NCBI RefSeq assembly: GCF_000745265.1
Contig: NZ_JQNN01000001.1
Span: 62,001-126,000, forward strand
Source: Massilia sp. 9096
Lineage (GTDB): Bacteria > Pseudomonadota > Gammaproteobacteria > Burkholderiales > Burkholderiaceae_D
Reading direction: 5' to 3'
DNA length: 64,000 nt
Below the pieces are notes generated by a model, which saw nothing but the letters and a program-made list of their open reading frames with translations, had not been told where the DNA came from and searched no databases. Positions 40,846 to 52,595 of this stretch are shown piece after piece. Positions within the stretch are counted from its first letter, which is position 1. Every line of letters begins with the position of its first letter. A program made the position numbers and the translations under genes.

Positions 40846-42402
40846 TCAGAAATGAATAATAGCATCCATCGCGAACATGGTCTGGGTGCGCTGGCCGGCG
40901 CCCGGTGTCGCGCTCGGGTTGTCGTAGGCGTCGACGTCGCGCGCATGCTCCCAGCGGATTTCCGGACGGAGCGTGATGGCCTTGCCGATCCAGTGCTGCC
41001 AGCCCAGGCCGACTTCGTAGTAGCGCGTCTTGAAGCCGGTGCGCTGGCCGGTCGTGTCGTCCAGGATGTCGGTGCGCAGCGTGACGTCGTCGCGCGGGCC
41101 GAACTGGTAGCCGATGTAGTTCACGAAGGCCCACTCGCGCGACTGGCAGGTCGGACCGGCATCCGGGCCGCACTGGGCGCCCGAAGGCGCGCCATAGGTC
41201 AGGTTGCCGTAGCGCGCGCTCAGCAGGGCCTGGCCGGCCGGGTCGTTGACGTTGGGCGTGCCGTCCTGCGTCATGCGGTAGGCCTCGGTCGACATGTGCA
41301 GCTTGTCGTTGAACTTGTGATACCAGCTGATCACCTTGTGCTGCAGGTTGTTCCAGCCGAACTTGCCGTTGTTGCCCAGGACCGGATGGGCGCCGTTCAG
41401 GCAGGCGTAGATGTGGTCGTCGGCGCTGTCGGTGGTGTAGGCGACGCACGCCGCCGGCGTGGCCCGGCGCTCGTCCTTTTCCCAGTAGGCGATGTCGTTG
41501 CCGATCGAAAGCTCGCCCTGCACGGTCCAGTTGCGGCTCAGCTTGATCGTCGCGACCACGCCTTCCTTGGTGTAGGGGTCGACCGTGTACAGCAGCGAGT
41601 GGGTGAAGGTGTAGTTGTTCGGGGCCAGCTGGGCCTCGATGTCCGGGATCGAGATGTAGCGCCCGGCGCGCACGTTCATGCCTTCTGCGACGAACGGGGT
41701 GTACCACTCGGCGTACATCATCACCGGGTCGAAGCCGTAGCGGCGGCCGTGTTTCGTGTACTGGTCGCTCAGCAGGCCTTTCGAGAAGGTGTACTTGTAG
41801 TCGCTGCCGTACAGGCCGGCGATGCGAAAGCCCCAGTCGTTGTGGTCCTTCTGCACCACGTCCGGCGTGCGTTCGACGTACAGCGCGACCTGGTCGAGCT
41901 GGACCTGGTTCGGCTCGTAGCCGTAGGCGGCCGGGTAGTTGCCGCCGGTGCCGGTGGCGAAGTTGAAGCGCGAGTGCGAGGTGCTGACGTTGAAGCTGGG
42001 GTTGATCCAGCCGTACACCGTCACGCGCGATTCCTTCCAGGCCTTGCCGTGCGGGCCGCAGTACAGGCTGTCCATCAGGGCGCCATAGTACTGGTTGTCG
42101 TAGCCGATGGTCTCGGTGCCGCCGATCGGCCAGGTCGAGAACGGATACGGCGGGCTCGACAGCGGCGGCGCCTGCAGGTCTTTGCGGTAGCTCGGATCGG
42201 CGTCCGGGGCTGGGGCCGGGTCGCCGTTCCATTTCAAATAGTCGCCGTAGGTGTCGACGAAGCGCTCGCCCAAGCCTTTCGCGGCCGAGCCGGGTGCGCA
42301 GCCGTCGGCCGGGCCCGAGTCCGCCGCGGCGGCGCTGCCGCAGCTGAGCGACGAGGCGAAAGCGAGGGCGAGGGCAATGGCGATCTTGTTCTGGTGTTGC
42401 AT
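40846..42402 (-). CDS. OmpL-like outer-membrane porin linked to the kdp locus
   Basis: 518 residues. Signal peptide to about residue 27 (...GSAAAADSG). The mature protein is rich in aromatic, alternating strands (VTVYGWINPSFNVSTSHS, MYAEWYTPFV, NVRAGRYISIPDIEAQLAP) and ends in DAIIHF, the C-terminal Phe recognised by the BAM machinery. The pattern fits the OmpL-like beta-barrel porin-2 family. AAGGATAGTC precedes the ATG at 42402. It lies 106 bp downstream of kdpE on the same strand, with a promoter-like sequence in the gap resembling one upstream of kdpF, so it may let K+ cross the outer membrane when kdp is on (inference). Confidence 0.85.
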   Translation of the reverse strand: MQHQNKIAIALALAFASSLSCGSAAAADSGPADGCAPGSAAKGLGERFVDTYGDYLKWNGDPAPAPDADPSYRKDLQAPPLSSPPYPFSTWPIGGTETIGYDNQYYGALMDSLYCGPHGKAWKESRVTVYGWINPSFNVSTSHSRFNFATGTGGNYPAAYGYEPNQVQLDQVALYVERTPDVVQKDHNDWGFRIAGLYGSDYKYTFSKGLLSDQYTKHGRRYGFDPVMMYAEWYTPFVAEGMNVRAGRYISIPDIEAQLAPNNYTFTHSLLYTVDPYTKEGVVATIKLSRNWTVQGELSIGNDIAYWEKDERRATPAACVAYTTDSADDHIYACLNGAHPVLGNNGKFGWNNLQHKVISWYHKFNDKLHMSTEAYRMTQDGTPNVNDPAGQALLSARYGNLTYGAPSGAQCGPDAGPTCQSREWAFVNYIGYQFGPRDDVTLRTDILDDTTGQRTGFKTRYYEVGLGWQHWIGKAITLRPEIRWEHARDVDAYDNPSATPGAGQRTQTMFAMDAIIHF

Positions 42403-42447
42403 GACTATCCTTGAGGGTTGGCAGGGCTTCAAGGATAGGGATTCGCC

Positions 42448-42498
42448 GGTATAGATTGCCTAAAAACTCGGTGGCCGGAAGTAAACGCCGTATATACG
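42448..42498 (-). promoter_or_regulatory. Putative promoter/operator of the porin gene
   Basis: On the minus strand TTTTTA (42466-42461) lies 7 bases before TATACC (42453-42448), 45 bases from the porin ATG. The palindrome CGTATATACG is at 42489-42498. A TTTTA...TATACC arrangement and a GTATATA element also occur ahead of the kdp operon, which suggests a shared regulator such as KdpE. By-eye match only. Confidence 0.3.
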
Positions 42499-42508
42499 CG
42501 CCGGCGCT

Positions 42509-43204
42509 TCAGACGGGCACCGCCAGCCGGTAGCCGACGCCGGTTTCGGTGATCAGGTACTTCGGCTGGGCCGGGTCGGCTTCCAGCTTGCGGCGCAGGT
42601 GGCCCATGTAGATGCGCAGGTAGTGCGGGCTGTTGGCCGACTGCTGTCCCCACACCTCGCGCAGCAGCTGCGGGTTGCTGACCACGCGCCCGGCGTTGCG
42701 CGCCAGGACCGCCAGCAGCTTGTATTCGGTCGGCGCCAGGCGCACGCCGCAGCCGTCGCGCGTGACCGCGTGCGCCTGCAGATCGATCGCGACGCTGCCG
42801 AAGCGCACCACGCTGCCGTTGCCCTGGGCGCTTGACCCGAGCTGCTGGCGGCGCCGCGCCGAGCGCGCGCGCGCCAGCAGCTCGGCCAAGCCGAACGGCT
42901 TGGTCAGGTAGTCGTCGGCGCCGGCGTCGAGCGCGCGCACCTTTTCCGATTCCAGCGTGCGCGCCGACAGCACGATGATCGCCGTGCGCGACCACTGGCG
43001 CAGGTCGGCGATGAAGGCGACGCCATCGCCGTCCGGCAGGCCGAGGTCGAGCACCACCAGGTCGGGTTGGCGCGTGCCGGCCGCGATCAGGCCGTGGCGG
43101 CAGTTGCCGGCTTCGATCACGCGCCAGCCTTCTTCCTCGAGCGCCTCGCGCACGAAGCGGCGGATCTGGGGTTCGTCTTCCAGCGCGAGTGGTTGTTCAT
43201 TCAT
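42509..43204 (-). CDS. kdpE: KdpE response regulator
   Basis: 231-residue OmpR-family regulator of the high-affinity K+ system. Receiver: acidic pocket LEDEPQIRRFVREAL, phospho-acceptor DLVVLDLGLPDGDG (D53), switch Thr/Ser in IIVLSART, YLTKPF (Lys ~104). C-terminal winged helix ~135-228: LAPTEYKLLAVLARNAGRVVS, LLREVWG, HYLRIYMGHLRRKLE and YLITETGVGYRL. Its ATG overlaps the end of kdpD by 8 bases, so both are made together. Confidence 0.95.
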   Translation of the reverse strand: MNEQPLALEDEPQIRRFVREALEEEGWRVIEAGNCRHGLIAAGTRQPDLVVLDLGLPDGDGVAFIADLRQWSRTAIIVLSARTLESEKVRALDAGADDYLTKPFGLAELLARARSARRRQQLGSSAQGNGSVVRFGSVAIDLQAHAVTRDGCGVRLAPTEYKLLAVLARNAGRVVSNPQLLREVWGQQSANSPHYLRIYMGHLRRKLEADPAQPKYLITETGVGYRLAVPV

Positions 43205-46013
43205 GGGTGTCCTCCAGCGTTGAATCCGGGTCCAGGTCGGACAGTTCGGGTAACTCGGGTAGCTGAGGCGGCTCGCCGCGCGGCAAAGCGATCACGATGC
43301 GCGCGCCGCCGCTGCCGTCGTCGGCGCGCTCGGCATGGATGGCGCCGCCGTGCGCCTCGACGATCGCGCGGCAGATCGCCAGTCCCAGGCCCATGCCGGG
43401 CGTGTTCGATTCCTGCTGGCCGCGCGCGAATTTTTCGAACAGCGCTTCTTCGCGCCCGGGCGGCAGGCCGGGACCGTCGTCGCTCACGCGCAGCTCGATC
43501 CTGTCCCCGCGCACGCGCGCGTCGATCGTCAGCGTCGATCCGGGCGGCGTGTACTTGGCGGCGTTCTCGAAAAGGTTGCACAGCACCCGTTCGAACAGCG
43601 GCGCGTCGAACTGCACCAGCGGCAGGTCTTCCGGCAGGTCGGTGCGCACGTAGTGCCGCGCCAGCACGGCGCCGCACACGCGCAGCGCGCTGCCGACCGC
43701 TTCTTCGATCGATTGCCACTCCAGGTGCAGGTGCACGCCGCCGCTCTGGATGCGCGCCATGTCGAGCAGGTTGGCCACCAGTGCGCTCATGCGCAGCGCT
43801 TCCTGCCTGAGCGTGGCGGCCACCTGCAGCTGGTTGGCGGGCAGCGGCGGTTTCGAGTTGGCCAGCGACTCCGACAGGCCGACCAGCAGCGTCAGCGGCG
43901 TGCGCAGGTCGTGCCCGAGCGCGGCCAGCAGCGAATTGCGCAGGCGTTCGGATTCCATGTCGACCAGCGCGCCCTGCGCGACCTCGATGTAGTGCACGCG
44001 TTCCAGGGCGATCGCGGTGACGGTGGCGAAGGTGTCGAGCTGCTGGCGCTGCTCCGGGCCGAGGAAGCGCGCGCCCGGGTCCGGGGCCAGGGCCAGCACG
44101 CCGCGCGTGCGCATCGGCGCCACCAGCGGCAGGTAGAACAGGCGGCTGGCGGGCAGGGTATCGGTGCCGAAGCCGGCCGGCTGGGCGTGATCGAATGTCC
44201 ACTGCGCGGTGCCGGGTTCGATGCAGGCCGGCGCTTCGTCGGCTGTATCCACAGGCGCCTGCAGCCGGCCTTCCAGGTCGGGCAGCAGCAGCGTCGCGCG
44301 CGCGCGAAACGCCTGCGCGACGAACTCGCGCGTGGCTTCCAGCACCTGCTCGGGCTGCAGTGCGCCGGACAGGCGGCTGGCGAATTCGTACAGCGCGCGC
44401 CAGCGGTTCTCGCGCTGGCGCGCGACCCGCACTTGGAAGCGCAGCAAGGAGGTCAGGTGGCCGGTGATCAGGCCCACCGCCAGCATCACGCCGAAGGTCA
44501 CCAGGTATTGGAAGTCCGAGACGGCAAACGAAAAGCGCGGCGGCACGAACACGAAGTCGAGGGTCGCCACGCTGACGCAGGTCGCCAGCACCGACGGCCC
44601 GCGTCCGAGCGTGTAGGCGACCAGCAGCACCACCAGCATGAACAGCATGGCGATGTTGGGCAGGTCGAGCCAGCGCTCCATCTGCCAGCCGAGCAGGCCA
44701 GCGCCCAGGCTGGCCGCGGCGCCGAGGGCGTAGGCGAACCAGCGCGCGCGCGCATCGTCCGTCAGGCCGGCGCCGTTCGACGCGGCCATCCGCGCGCGCT
44801 CGCCGTGGCGCAGCGGCCGCGTCGCCGGCACTTCGACCAGGTCGATCTCGGGCGCCAGTTCGGTCAGGCGGCGCGCCAGCGGGGCACGCCAGCGCAGGTG
44901 CGCGCGCAGCTGCCCGAGCGCGCGCGCGGGCGGACTCGGGCGGCCCAGCACCAGGCGCGACAGGTTGTGCTCCCCGGCGTAGCGCGCCAGTTCGTCGGCG
45001 ACTTCGCTGCCGGGCAGCACCGCGGTGCTGGCGCCGAGCTTTTCGGCCAGCTTGAGCGCATCCAGGATATCGGCCCGGCGCCCAGCCGCCAGCTGCTGCA
45101 GGCGCGGCGTCTCGACGTGCACCGCATGCCAGCGCACGCCCAGTTGCCCGGCCAGGCGCGCGGCGCTGCGCACCACCTGCTCGGCGCCCGGATCGGGGCC
45201 GACGCAGGCCAGCAGCGCGGCGCCGGTCTTCCACACGGCGTCGATCGACTGCTCGACGCGCCAGGCGCGCATGTCACCCTCGATGCGTTCGGCGGTGCGG
45301 CGCAAGGCCAGTTCGCGCAGCGCGATCAGGTTCCCCTTTCGAAAAAAATGCTGGGCCGCGCGCTCGGCCTGGGCGCCCTGGTAGACCCGCCCGGACGTCA
45401 AGCGCGCCAGCAGTTCGTCGGCGGGGATGTCGACCATCACGATCTCGTCGGCGCGGTCGAACACGGTGTCGGGCACGGTCTCGGCCACGCGCACGCCGGT
45501 GATGGCGCCGACCACGTCGTTCAGGCTTTCCAGGTGCTGCACGTTGACGGTCGTGTAGACGTCGATGCCCGCCGCCAGCAATTCTTCCACGTCCTGCCAG
45601 CGCTTGCGGTGGCGCGAGCCGGGCGCATTGGTGTGCGCCAGTTCGTCCACCAGCACCAGCGACGCGCCACCGGCCAGCGCGGCGTCGATGTCGAATTCGG
45701 GCAGCGTCTTGCCACGGTAGGCGACCTGCCTGGGGGCCAGCTGCGGCAAGCCGTCGAGCAGGGCGGCGGTTTCCAACCGGCCGTGGGTCTCGATCACGCC
45801 GGCCAGCACCGAGTGGCCGCTAGCATGCAGCGTGCGCGCCGCGCCCAGCATCGCGTAGGTCTTGCCGACCCCCGCCGAGGCGCCGAAGTAGATGCGCAGG
45901 GCGCCGCGCGCGGCGCGCCGTTCCTGCTCGGCGACGCGCGCCAGCAGGACATCGGGATTGGGGCGGGCGGGATCGGAGCGGGCGGGATCGGGGCGGTTGC
46001 GGTCGGTCGGCAT
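43197..46013 (-). CDS. kdpD: KdpD potassium-sensing histidine kinase
   Basis: 938-residue full-length KdpD. N-terminal KdpD domain with Walker A FGASAGVGKTYAML and LVLVDELAHTNAPGSRHRKRWQ (~40-145), then a USP-like domain (~255-380), four membrane helices (~415-510, WFAYALGAAASLGAGLLGWQ to VMLAVGLITG), a GAF domain (~530-670) and the kinase core: H-box AALGHDLRTPLTLL (H~701), N-box ENAAKYTPPGS, DDGPGLPPGR and GMGLGLAICRAI. The first 25 residues hold a Pro/Asp/Arg repeat from a GGGCGGGATCGG DNA repeat. The start ATG lies 17 bases after the kdpC stop. Confidence 0.96.
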   Translation of the reverse strand: MPTDRNRPDPARSDPARPNPDVLLARVAEQERRAARGALRIYFGASAGVGKTYAMLGAARTLHASGHSVLAGVIETHGRLETAALLDGLPQLAPRQVAYRGKTLPEFDIDAALAGGASLVLVDELAHTNAPGSRHRKRWQDVEELLAAGIDVYTTVNVQHLESLNDVVGAITGVRVAETVPDTVFDRADEIVMVDIPADELLARLTSGRVYQGAQAERAAQHFFRKGNLIALRELALRRTAERIEGDMRAWRVEQSIDAVWKTGAALLACVGPDPGAEQVVRSAARLAGQLGVRWHAVHVETPRLQQLAAGRRADILDALKLAEKLGASTAVLPGSEVADELARYAGEHNLSRLVLGRPSPPARALGQLRAHLRWRAPLARRLTELAPEIDLVEVPATRPLRHGERARMAASNGAGLTDDARARWFAYALGAAASLGAGLLGWQMERWLDLPNIAMLFMLVVLLVAYTLGRGPSVLATCVSVATLDFVFVPPRFSFAVSDFQYLVTFGVMLAVGLITGHLTSLLRFQVRVARQRENRWRALYEFASRLSGALQPEQVLEATREFVAQAFRARATLLLPDLEGRLQAPVDTADEAPACIEPGTAQWTFDHAQPAGFGTDTLPASRLFYLPLVAPMRTRGVLALAPDPGARFLGPEQRQQLDTFATVTAIALERVHYIEVAQGALVDMESERLRNSLLAALGHDLRTPLTLLVGLSESLANSKPPLPANQLQVAATLRQEALRMSALVANLLDMARIQSGGVHLHLEWQSIEEAVGSALRVCGAVLARHYVRTDLPEDLPLVQFDAPLFERVLCNLFENAAKYTPPGSTLTIDARVRGDRIELRVSDDGPGLPPGREEALFEKFARGQQESNTPGMGLGLAICRAIVEAHGGAIHAERADDGSGGARIVIALPRGEPPQLPELPELSDLDPDSTLEDTHE

Positions 46014-46030
46014 GGGTGAATGATAAACGC

Positions 46031-46618
46031 TCAGCGGCGCGGCCAGGCCTGGTCGAGCGCCAGGTTCAGCGCGAGCACGTTGACGTGGGGCGCGCCGAGG
46101 ATGGCCGGCGCCGGCGTCTCGACGTGGCGGCGCACCAGCGCTTCCACCTGCGCGCGCGCGGCCCCGCGCGCCTGCGCGACGCGACCGGCCTGGTACAGCG
46201 CGGCGGCCGGGCTGATGTCCGGATCGAGCCCGCTGGCCGAGGCCGTGACCAGGTCGACTGGCACCGGCGCATGGTTGTCCGGATCGGCCTGGCGCAGCGC
46301 GGCGATGCGGCCCTTGACCGCGTCCAGCAGGGCCGGGTTGGTCGGGCCCTGGTTCGAGCCGGACGAGCCGGCCGCATTGTAGGGCATCGGGCTGGTGGCC
46401 GACGGACGGCCCCAGAAATAGCCGGGCGCGCTGAACGGCTGGCCGATCAGGCGCGAGCCGCGCAGGTGGCCGTCCTGCACGATCAGGTCGCCGTCGGCCT
46501 GGCGCGCGAACACGCCCTTGGCGATGCCGGTGACCAGCAGTGGGTACGCGCCGCCGCACAGGACGGTCAACACCAGCAGCAGCGTCAGCGCCGGGCGGAT
46601 GGGGGATGTGGTTTTCAA
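46031..46618 (-). CDS. kdpC: Potassium-transporting ATPase subunit C
   Basis: 195-residue KdpC. One N-terminal membrane helix ([25 protein letters not shown]) and the family motifs [58 protein letters not shown] and [10 protein letters not shown]. It stabilises the KdpFABC complex and helps ATP binding by KdpB. 12 bases after kdpB and 17 before kdpD, so one transcript. Confidence 0.97.
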   Translation of the reverse strand: MKTTSPIRPALTLLLVLTVLCGGAYPLLVTGIAKGVFARQADGDLIVQDGHLRGSRLIGQPFSAPGYFWGRPSATSPMPYNAAGSSGSNQGPTNPALLDAVKGRIAALRQADPDNHAPVPVDLVTASASGLDPDISPAAALYQAGRVAQARGAARAQVEALVRRHVETPAPAILGAPHVNVLALNLALDQAWPRR

Positions 46619-46630
46619 GCGGTTCTCCAG

Positions 46631-48733
46631 TCAAGCGAAATGCAGCGCGGCCAGGGCCATGTCGATCAGCTTGATGCCGATGAATGGCAGGATGATACCT
46701 CCGACGCCGTACAGCAGCAGGTTCCGGCGCAGCAGCGCGGCGGCGCCGATCGCGCGGTAGCGCACGCCCTTCAAGGCCAGCGGAATCAGGAAGACGATGA
46801 TCAAGGCGTTGAAGATCACCGCCGACAGGATCGCCGAATCCGGGCTGGCCAGCCGCATGACGTTCAAGGCGTCCAGCTGCGGATAGGTCGCCACGAAGGC
46901 CGCCGGGATGATCGCGAAGTACTTGGCGATGTCGTTGGCGATCGAGAAGGTGGTCAGCGAGCCGCGCGTCATCAGCATCTGCTTGCCGATCTCGACGATC
47001 TCGAGCAGCTTGGTCGGGTTCGAATCCAGGTCGACCATGTTGCCGGCTTCCTTGGCCGCCTGGGTGCCGCTGTTCATCGCCACCGCGACGTCGGCCTGGG
47101 CCAGCGCCGGCGCGTCGTTGGTGCCGTCGCCGGTCATCGCGACCAGGCGGCCGTCGCCCTGGTGGTCGCGGATCAGTTTGAGCTTGTCCTCGGGCGTGGC
47201 TTCGGCCAGGAAGTCGTCGACCCCGGCTTCGGCGGCGATCGCCGCGGCCGTGAGCCGGTTGTCGCCGGTGATCATCACGGTCTTGATGCCCATGCGGCGC
47301 AGTTCGGCGAAGCGCTCCTTGATGCCGCCCTTGACGATGTCCTTCAGCTCGACCACGCCCATGGTGCGGCCGCCGTCCACCACCACCAGCGGCGTGCTGC
47401 CGCGGCGCGCGACCGCGTCGACGCTGTCGGCCACGCCCTGCGGGTAGTCGTAGCCCAGGCCCAGCACGTACTTGCGCATGGTGTCGGCCGCGCCCTTGCG
47501 CACCGGCCGCTCGTCCAGGTCGACGCCGCTCATGCGGGTCTGGGCCGTGAACGGCACGAACTCGGCGCGCAAGCCGGCCAGCTCGACGGCGCGCAGGTTG
47601 AACTTCTGCTTGGCCAGCGCGACGATGCTGCGGCCTTCCGGCGTCTCGTCGGCGAGCGACGCGAGTTGCGCCGCTTCGGCCAGCTCGCGCTCGCCCACGC
47701 CGGGGGCCGGCAGGAAGGCGGCGGCCTGGCGGTTGCCCAGCGTGATGGTGCCGGTCTTGTCGAGCAGGAGCACGTCGACGTCGCCGGCGGCTTCGACCGC
47801 GCGGCCCGAGGTGGCGATCACGTTCGCCTGCATCATGCGGCTCATGCCGGCCACGCCGATCGCCGACAGCAGGCCGCCGATGGTGGTCGGGATCAGGCAT
47901 ACCAGCAGCGCCACCAGCGCCGTGATGGTGATCGGCGAACTGGCCACGCCGGCGGCCCTGGCGGCGGCGACCGAATATAGCGAGAACGGCAGCAGCGTGA
48001 CCGTCACCACCAGGAACACGATCGTCAAGGCCACCAGCAGGATGGTCAAGGCGATCTCGTTCGGGGTCTTCTGGCGGCGCGCGCCTTCGACCATCGCGAT
48101 CATGCGGTCGATGAAGGCTTCGCCGGGATTGACGGCCACCTTCAGCACCAGCCAGTCGGACAGCACGCGGGTGCCGCCGGTGACGGCCGAAAAGTCGCCG
48201 CCGGATTCGCGGATCACGGGCGCCGATTCGCCGGTGATGGCCGACTCGTCGACCGAGGCCACGCCCTGGATCACCTCGGCGTCGGCCGGGATGATGTCGC
48301 CGGCTTCGACCAGCACGAACATGCCCTTGCGCAGGTCGGCGGCTGGGCAGGGCAGCCAGGTGGTGCCGTACTGCGGCGAGGCCAGCTTCTTGGCGCTGAC
48401 GGTCTGCTTGAGGGCGCGCAGCGTGGCCGCCTGGGCCTTGCTGCGGCCTTCGGCCAGGCTCTCGGCGAAGTTCGCGAACAGCACCGTGAACCACAGCCAC
48501 AGGCTGATGGCAAACACGAAGCCGGGCGCCGCGTCGGCATGATGCGCGCCGTGGCCGCCGCCGTTGCGCAATACGGCGTCCAGCCACAGCAGCGTGGTGA
48601 TGATCGAGCCGATGTAGACGACGAACATCACCGGGCTGCGCCATTGCTGGCGCGGGTGGAGCTTGCGGAATGCGTCGATCACGGCCGGACCGGCCAGCTT
48701 GGGATCGAACAGGGTTACGTTGGGTTGCGACAT
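46631..48733 (-). CDS. kdpB: Potassium-transporting P-type ATPase subunit B
   Basis: 700-residue catalytic subunit that hydrolyses ATP to drive K+ uptake. Phosphorylation site [12 protein letters not shown] (D325), dephosphorylation loop [12 protein letters not shown] (the TGES Ser, residue 170, is the regulatory phospho-Ser position in E. coli), nucleotide-binding [11 protein letters not shown], hinge [22 protein letters not shown], and helix 4 [19 protein letters not shown]. Seven membrane helices expected. 16 bases after kdpA. Confidence 0.98.
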   Translation of the reverse strand: MSQPNVTLFDPKLAGPAVIDAFRKLHPRQQWRSPVMFVVYIGSIITTLLWLDAVLRNGGGHGAHHADAAPGFVFAISLWLWFTVLFANFAESLAEGRSKAQAATLRALKQTVSAKKLASPQYGTTWLPCPAADLRKGMFVLVEAGDIIPADAEVIQGVASVDESAITGESAPVIRESGGDFSAVTGGTRVLSDWLVLKVAVNPGEAFIDRMIAMVEGARRQKTPNEIALTILLVALTIVFLVVTVTLLPFSLYSVAAARAAGVASSPITITALVALLVCLIPTTIGGLLSAIGVAGMSRMMQANVIATSGRAVEAAGDVDVLLLDKTGTITLGNRQAAAFLPAPGVGERELAEAAQLASLADETPEGRSIVALAKQKFNLRAVELAGLRAEFVPFTAQTRMSGVDLDERPVRKGAADTMRKYVLGLGYDYPQGVADSVDAVARRGSTPLVVVDGGRTMGVVELKDIVKGGIKERFAELRRMGIKTVMITGDNRLTAAAIAAEAGVDDFLAEATPEDKLKLIRDHQGDGRLVAMTGDGTNDAPALAQADVAVAMNSGTQAAKEAGNMVDLDSNPTKLLEIVEIGKQMLMTRGSLTTFSIANDIAKYFAIIPAAFVATYPQLDALNVMRLASPDSAILSAVIFNALIIVFLIPLALKGVRYRAIGAAALLRRNLLLYGVGGIILPFIGIKLIDMALAALHFA

Positions 48734-48749
48734 GCGATGCCTCTTATTA

Positions 48750-50558
48750 TCAGTGCGCAGCGAACAGTTGCAGGTGCTCGGCGACCGGGCCCAGGGCCAG
48801 CGCCGGAACGTAGTTCAGCACGCCGACCAGCAGCACGGTGCCGATCAGCAGGCCGACGAACAGCGGGCCGTGGGTCGGCATGGTGCCGCCCGTGACGGCC
48901 AGGCGCGGCTTGGCGGCCAGCGACCCGGCCAGCGCCAGCACCGGCACGATGATGGCGAAGCGGCCGAACCACATGGCCAGCGCCAGCAGCACGTTGTAGA
49001 ACGGGGTATTGGCGCTCAGGCCGGCGAAGGCGCTGCCGTTGTTGTTGCCGGCGGAGGCAAAGGCGTACAGGATCTCCGAGAAACCGTGCGCGCCGGGGTT
49101 GGCCAGGCCGGCCAGCCCGGCGTCGCTGACCACGGCGACGGCGGTCCCGGCCAGCACCAGGATCGGCGTGACCAGGATCGAGATCGAGACCATCTTCATG
49201 TCGAAGGACTGGATCTTCTTGCCCAGGTATTCCGGGGTACGGCCGATCATCAGGCCGGCGATGAACACGCCCAGCAGCGCGAACACCAGCATGCCGTACA
49301 GGCCCGAGCCGACGCCGCCGAACACGACTTCGCCGAACATCATCAGCGCCATCGGCACCAGGCCGCCCAGCGGGCTCAAGCTGTCGTGCATGGCGTCGAC
49401 CGCGCCGCACGAGGCGGCCGTGGTGACGGCGGCGAACAGGCTCGAGGCGGCGATGCCGAAGCGGGTCTCCTTGCCTTCCATGTTGCCGCCGGCCTGCAAG
49501 TGGCTGGCGGCCTGGTCGACGCCAAGGGCGGCCAGGCCCGGATGCGCCGCGGTCTCGGCCGCCATCGCCAGCAGCGCCATGGCGACGAACATGATCGCCA
49601 TCGCGGCGTAGACCGCCCAGCCCTGGCGCGCGTCGCCGACCATGCGGCCGAAGGCGAAGCACAGGCCGGCCGGGATCAGGAAGATCGCGACCATCTGCGC
49701 GAAGTTGACCAGCGCGGTCGGGTTTTCGTAGGGGTGGGCCGAGTTGGCGTTGAAGAAGCCGCCGCCGTTCGTGCCCAGCATCTTGATCGCTTCCTGCGAG
49801 GCGACCGGACCCATGGCGATGCTTTGCGTGGTGGCGGTCAGGTTTTCCACGACCGGCTGGCCCTGCGCATCCTTCAAGGGCTGGCCGTCGGGCCCGTTCG
49901 TCGGCTGGCTGTAGGCGAGCGGCTCGACCAGCCGCGCCTCCTGGTAAGGCGAGAAGTTCTGGATCACGCCCTGGCTGACGAAGAACACGCCAAGCACCAG
50001 CGACAGCGGCAGCAGCACATACACGGTCGAGCGCACCAGGTCGGCCCAGAAGTTGCCGACCGTGCTGCTTGCACGCGCCGCCAGGCCGCGGATCAGCGCG
50101 TACACGACGGCGATGCCGGTCGCGGCCGAGAAGAAATTCTGGCCGGCCAGCGCCACCATCTGGGTGAAGTAACTCATGGTCTGCTCGCCGCTGTAGCCTT
50201 GCCAGTTGGTGTTGGAGACGAAGCTGAGCGCGGTGTTGAACGCCGAATCGGGCGACACGGCGCCCAGGTGCTGCGGATTGAGCGGCAGCCAGGCTTGGAG
50301 GCGCTGGACCGCGTAGACCAGCAGCGCGCCCAGGCCGTTGAACACGATCAGCGCCAGGGCATAGGCCTTCCAGCCCATGCCCTGGGCCGGGTCGATGCCG
50401 GCCGCGCGGTAGCACAGGCGCTCCAGCGGCGCCAGCCAGCGCATGCCGGGCACGGGGCCGCCATCGCCGACCGCGGCCAGCAGGCACCCGAGCGGCCAGG
50501 CCAGCGCCAGCAGCACGGCCATGAAAACGGCCAGCAGGAGGATCGCATCGATGTTCAT
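48750..50558 (-). CDS. kdpA: Potassium-transporting ATPase subunit A
   Basis: 602-residue K+-selective channel-like subunit with four selectivity-filter repeats: [51 protein letters not shown] and [15 protein letters not shown]-terminus [24 protein letters not shown] and ten hydrophobic helices fit the family. Its ATG directly abuts the kdpF stop codon with no spacing (TAA-ATG), so translation of the two is tied. Confidence 0.98.
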   Translation of the reverse strand: MNIDAILLLAVFMAVLLALAWPLGCLLAAVGDGGPVPGMRWLAPLERLCYRAAGIDPAQGMGWKAYALALIVFNGLGALLVYAVQRLQAWLPLNPQHLGAVSPDSAFNTALSFVSNTNWQGYSGEQTMSYFTQMVALAGQNFFSAATGIAVVYALIRGLAARASSTVGNFWADLVRSTVYVLLPLSLVLGVFFVSQGVIQNFSPYQEARLVEPLAYSQPTNGPDGQPLKDAQGQPVVENLTATTQSIAMGPVASQEAIKMLGTNGGGFFNANSAHPYENPTALVNFAQMVAIFLIPAGLCFAFGRMVGDARQGWAVYAAMAIMFVAMALLAMAAETAAHPGLAALGVDQAASHLQAGGNMEGKETRFGIAASSLFAAVTTAASCGAVDAMHDSLSPLGGLVPMALMMFGEVVFGGVGSGLYGMLVFALLGVFIAGLMIGRTPEYLGKKIQSFDMKMVSISILVTPILVLAGTAVAVVSDAGLAGLANPGAHGFSEILYAFASAGNNNGSAFAGLSANTPFYNVLLALAMWFGRFAIIVPVLALAGSLAAKPRLAVTGGTMPTHGPLFVGLLIGTVLLVGVLNYVPALALGPVAEHLQLFAAH

Positions 50559-50648
50559 TTACAGGTTCTCCGCATTCAGCAAGGCGACGACGAGGTAGAA
50601 CAGCACGGCGGCCGCGGCCATGCCGACGGCCCAGTACACGAGATTCAT
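50559..50648 (-). CDS. kdpF: KdpF stabilising peptide
   Basis: 29 residues, a single membrane helix: MNLVYWAVGMAAAAVLFYLV followed by VALLNAENL. KdpF peptides of this size bind KdpA and stabilise the complex. The stop abuts the kdpA ATG, and the start overlaps the stop of the 30-residue peptide upstream (ATGA). Position, length and one-helix design identify it. Confidence 0.92.
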   Translation of the reverse strand: MNLVYWAVGMAAAAVLFYLVVALLNAENL

Positions 50649-50737
50649 TGCTTGCCTCCCAGCTTGGCGCAGGCGGCGACCATGCCGCACAGGATGGCGC
50701 TCAAGAGCAGCGTCGCGCCGATATAGATGATGTCCAT
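50645..50737 (-). CDS. 30-residue membrane peptide at the head of the kdp operon
   Basis: The minus strand encodes MDIIYIGATLLLSAILCGMV followed by AACAKLGGKQ. It is a single hydrophobic helix with a short basic tail and two Cys. Its TGA overlaps the kdpF ATG, giving a tightly coupled peptide-kdpF-kdpA start region. A weak ribosome site (GAAAGA) lies upstream. It is not KdpF, which follows. The length, helix and coupling argue that it is a real small protein and perhaps a further accessory of the pump; function unknown. Confidence 0.68.
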   Translation of the reverse strand: MDIIYIGATLLLSAILCGMVAACAKLGGKQ

Positions 50738-50795
50738 GGCTGTCTTTCAGGATCGGTTATCGATCCGGCCAGCTTAGGCAAGGGAAAGGAAAAGG

Positions 50796-50836
50796 GGCGT
50801 AAACAAGAAGCTCGGCGGTATATATGCGGCGTAAAA
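50796..50836 (-). promoter_or_regulatory. Putative KdpE-controlled promoter of the kdp operon
   Basis: Read on the minus strand: TTTTACGCC (50836-50828), TATACC (50822-50817, possible -10) and a second TTTACGCC (50803-50796). The direct repeats are 32 bases apart, about three helical turns, as expected for a dimeric response regulator. No good -35 is seen, consistent with an activator-dependent promoter. By-eye assignment. Confidence 0.4.
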
Positions 50837-50994
50837 GCGAAAAATATGAAAAAATGCAACTGCGTTGTCGATGGGCAACTAAATTGACGGATATGATGAA
50901 GAAAGAGATTCCATACGGCAATTAATGCGGTAGAATTGGGGTGCGTACAGGTTGTTATGCATAAAATAATGACGAAATTGAAGGTGCGAGCCGG

Positions 50995-52572
<1,578 letters not shown>

Positions 52573-52595
52573 GCTGGCGAATGCGCGGCTCCGGC

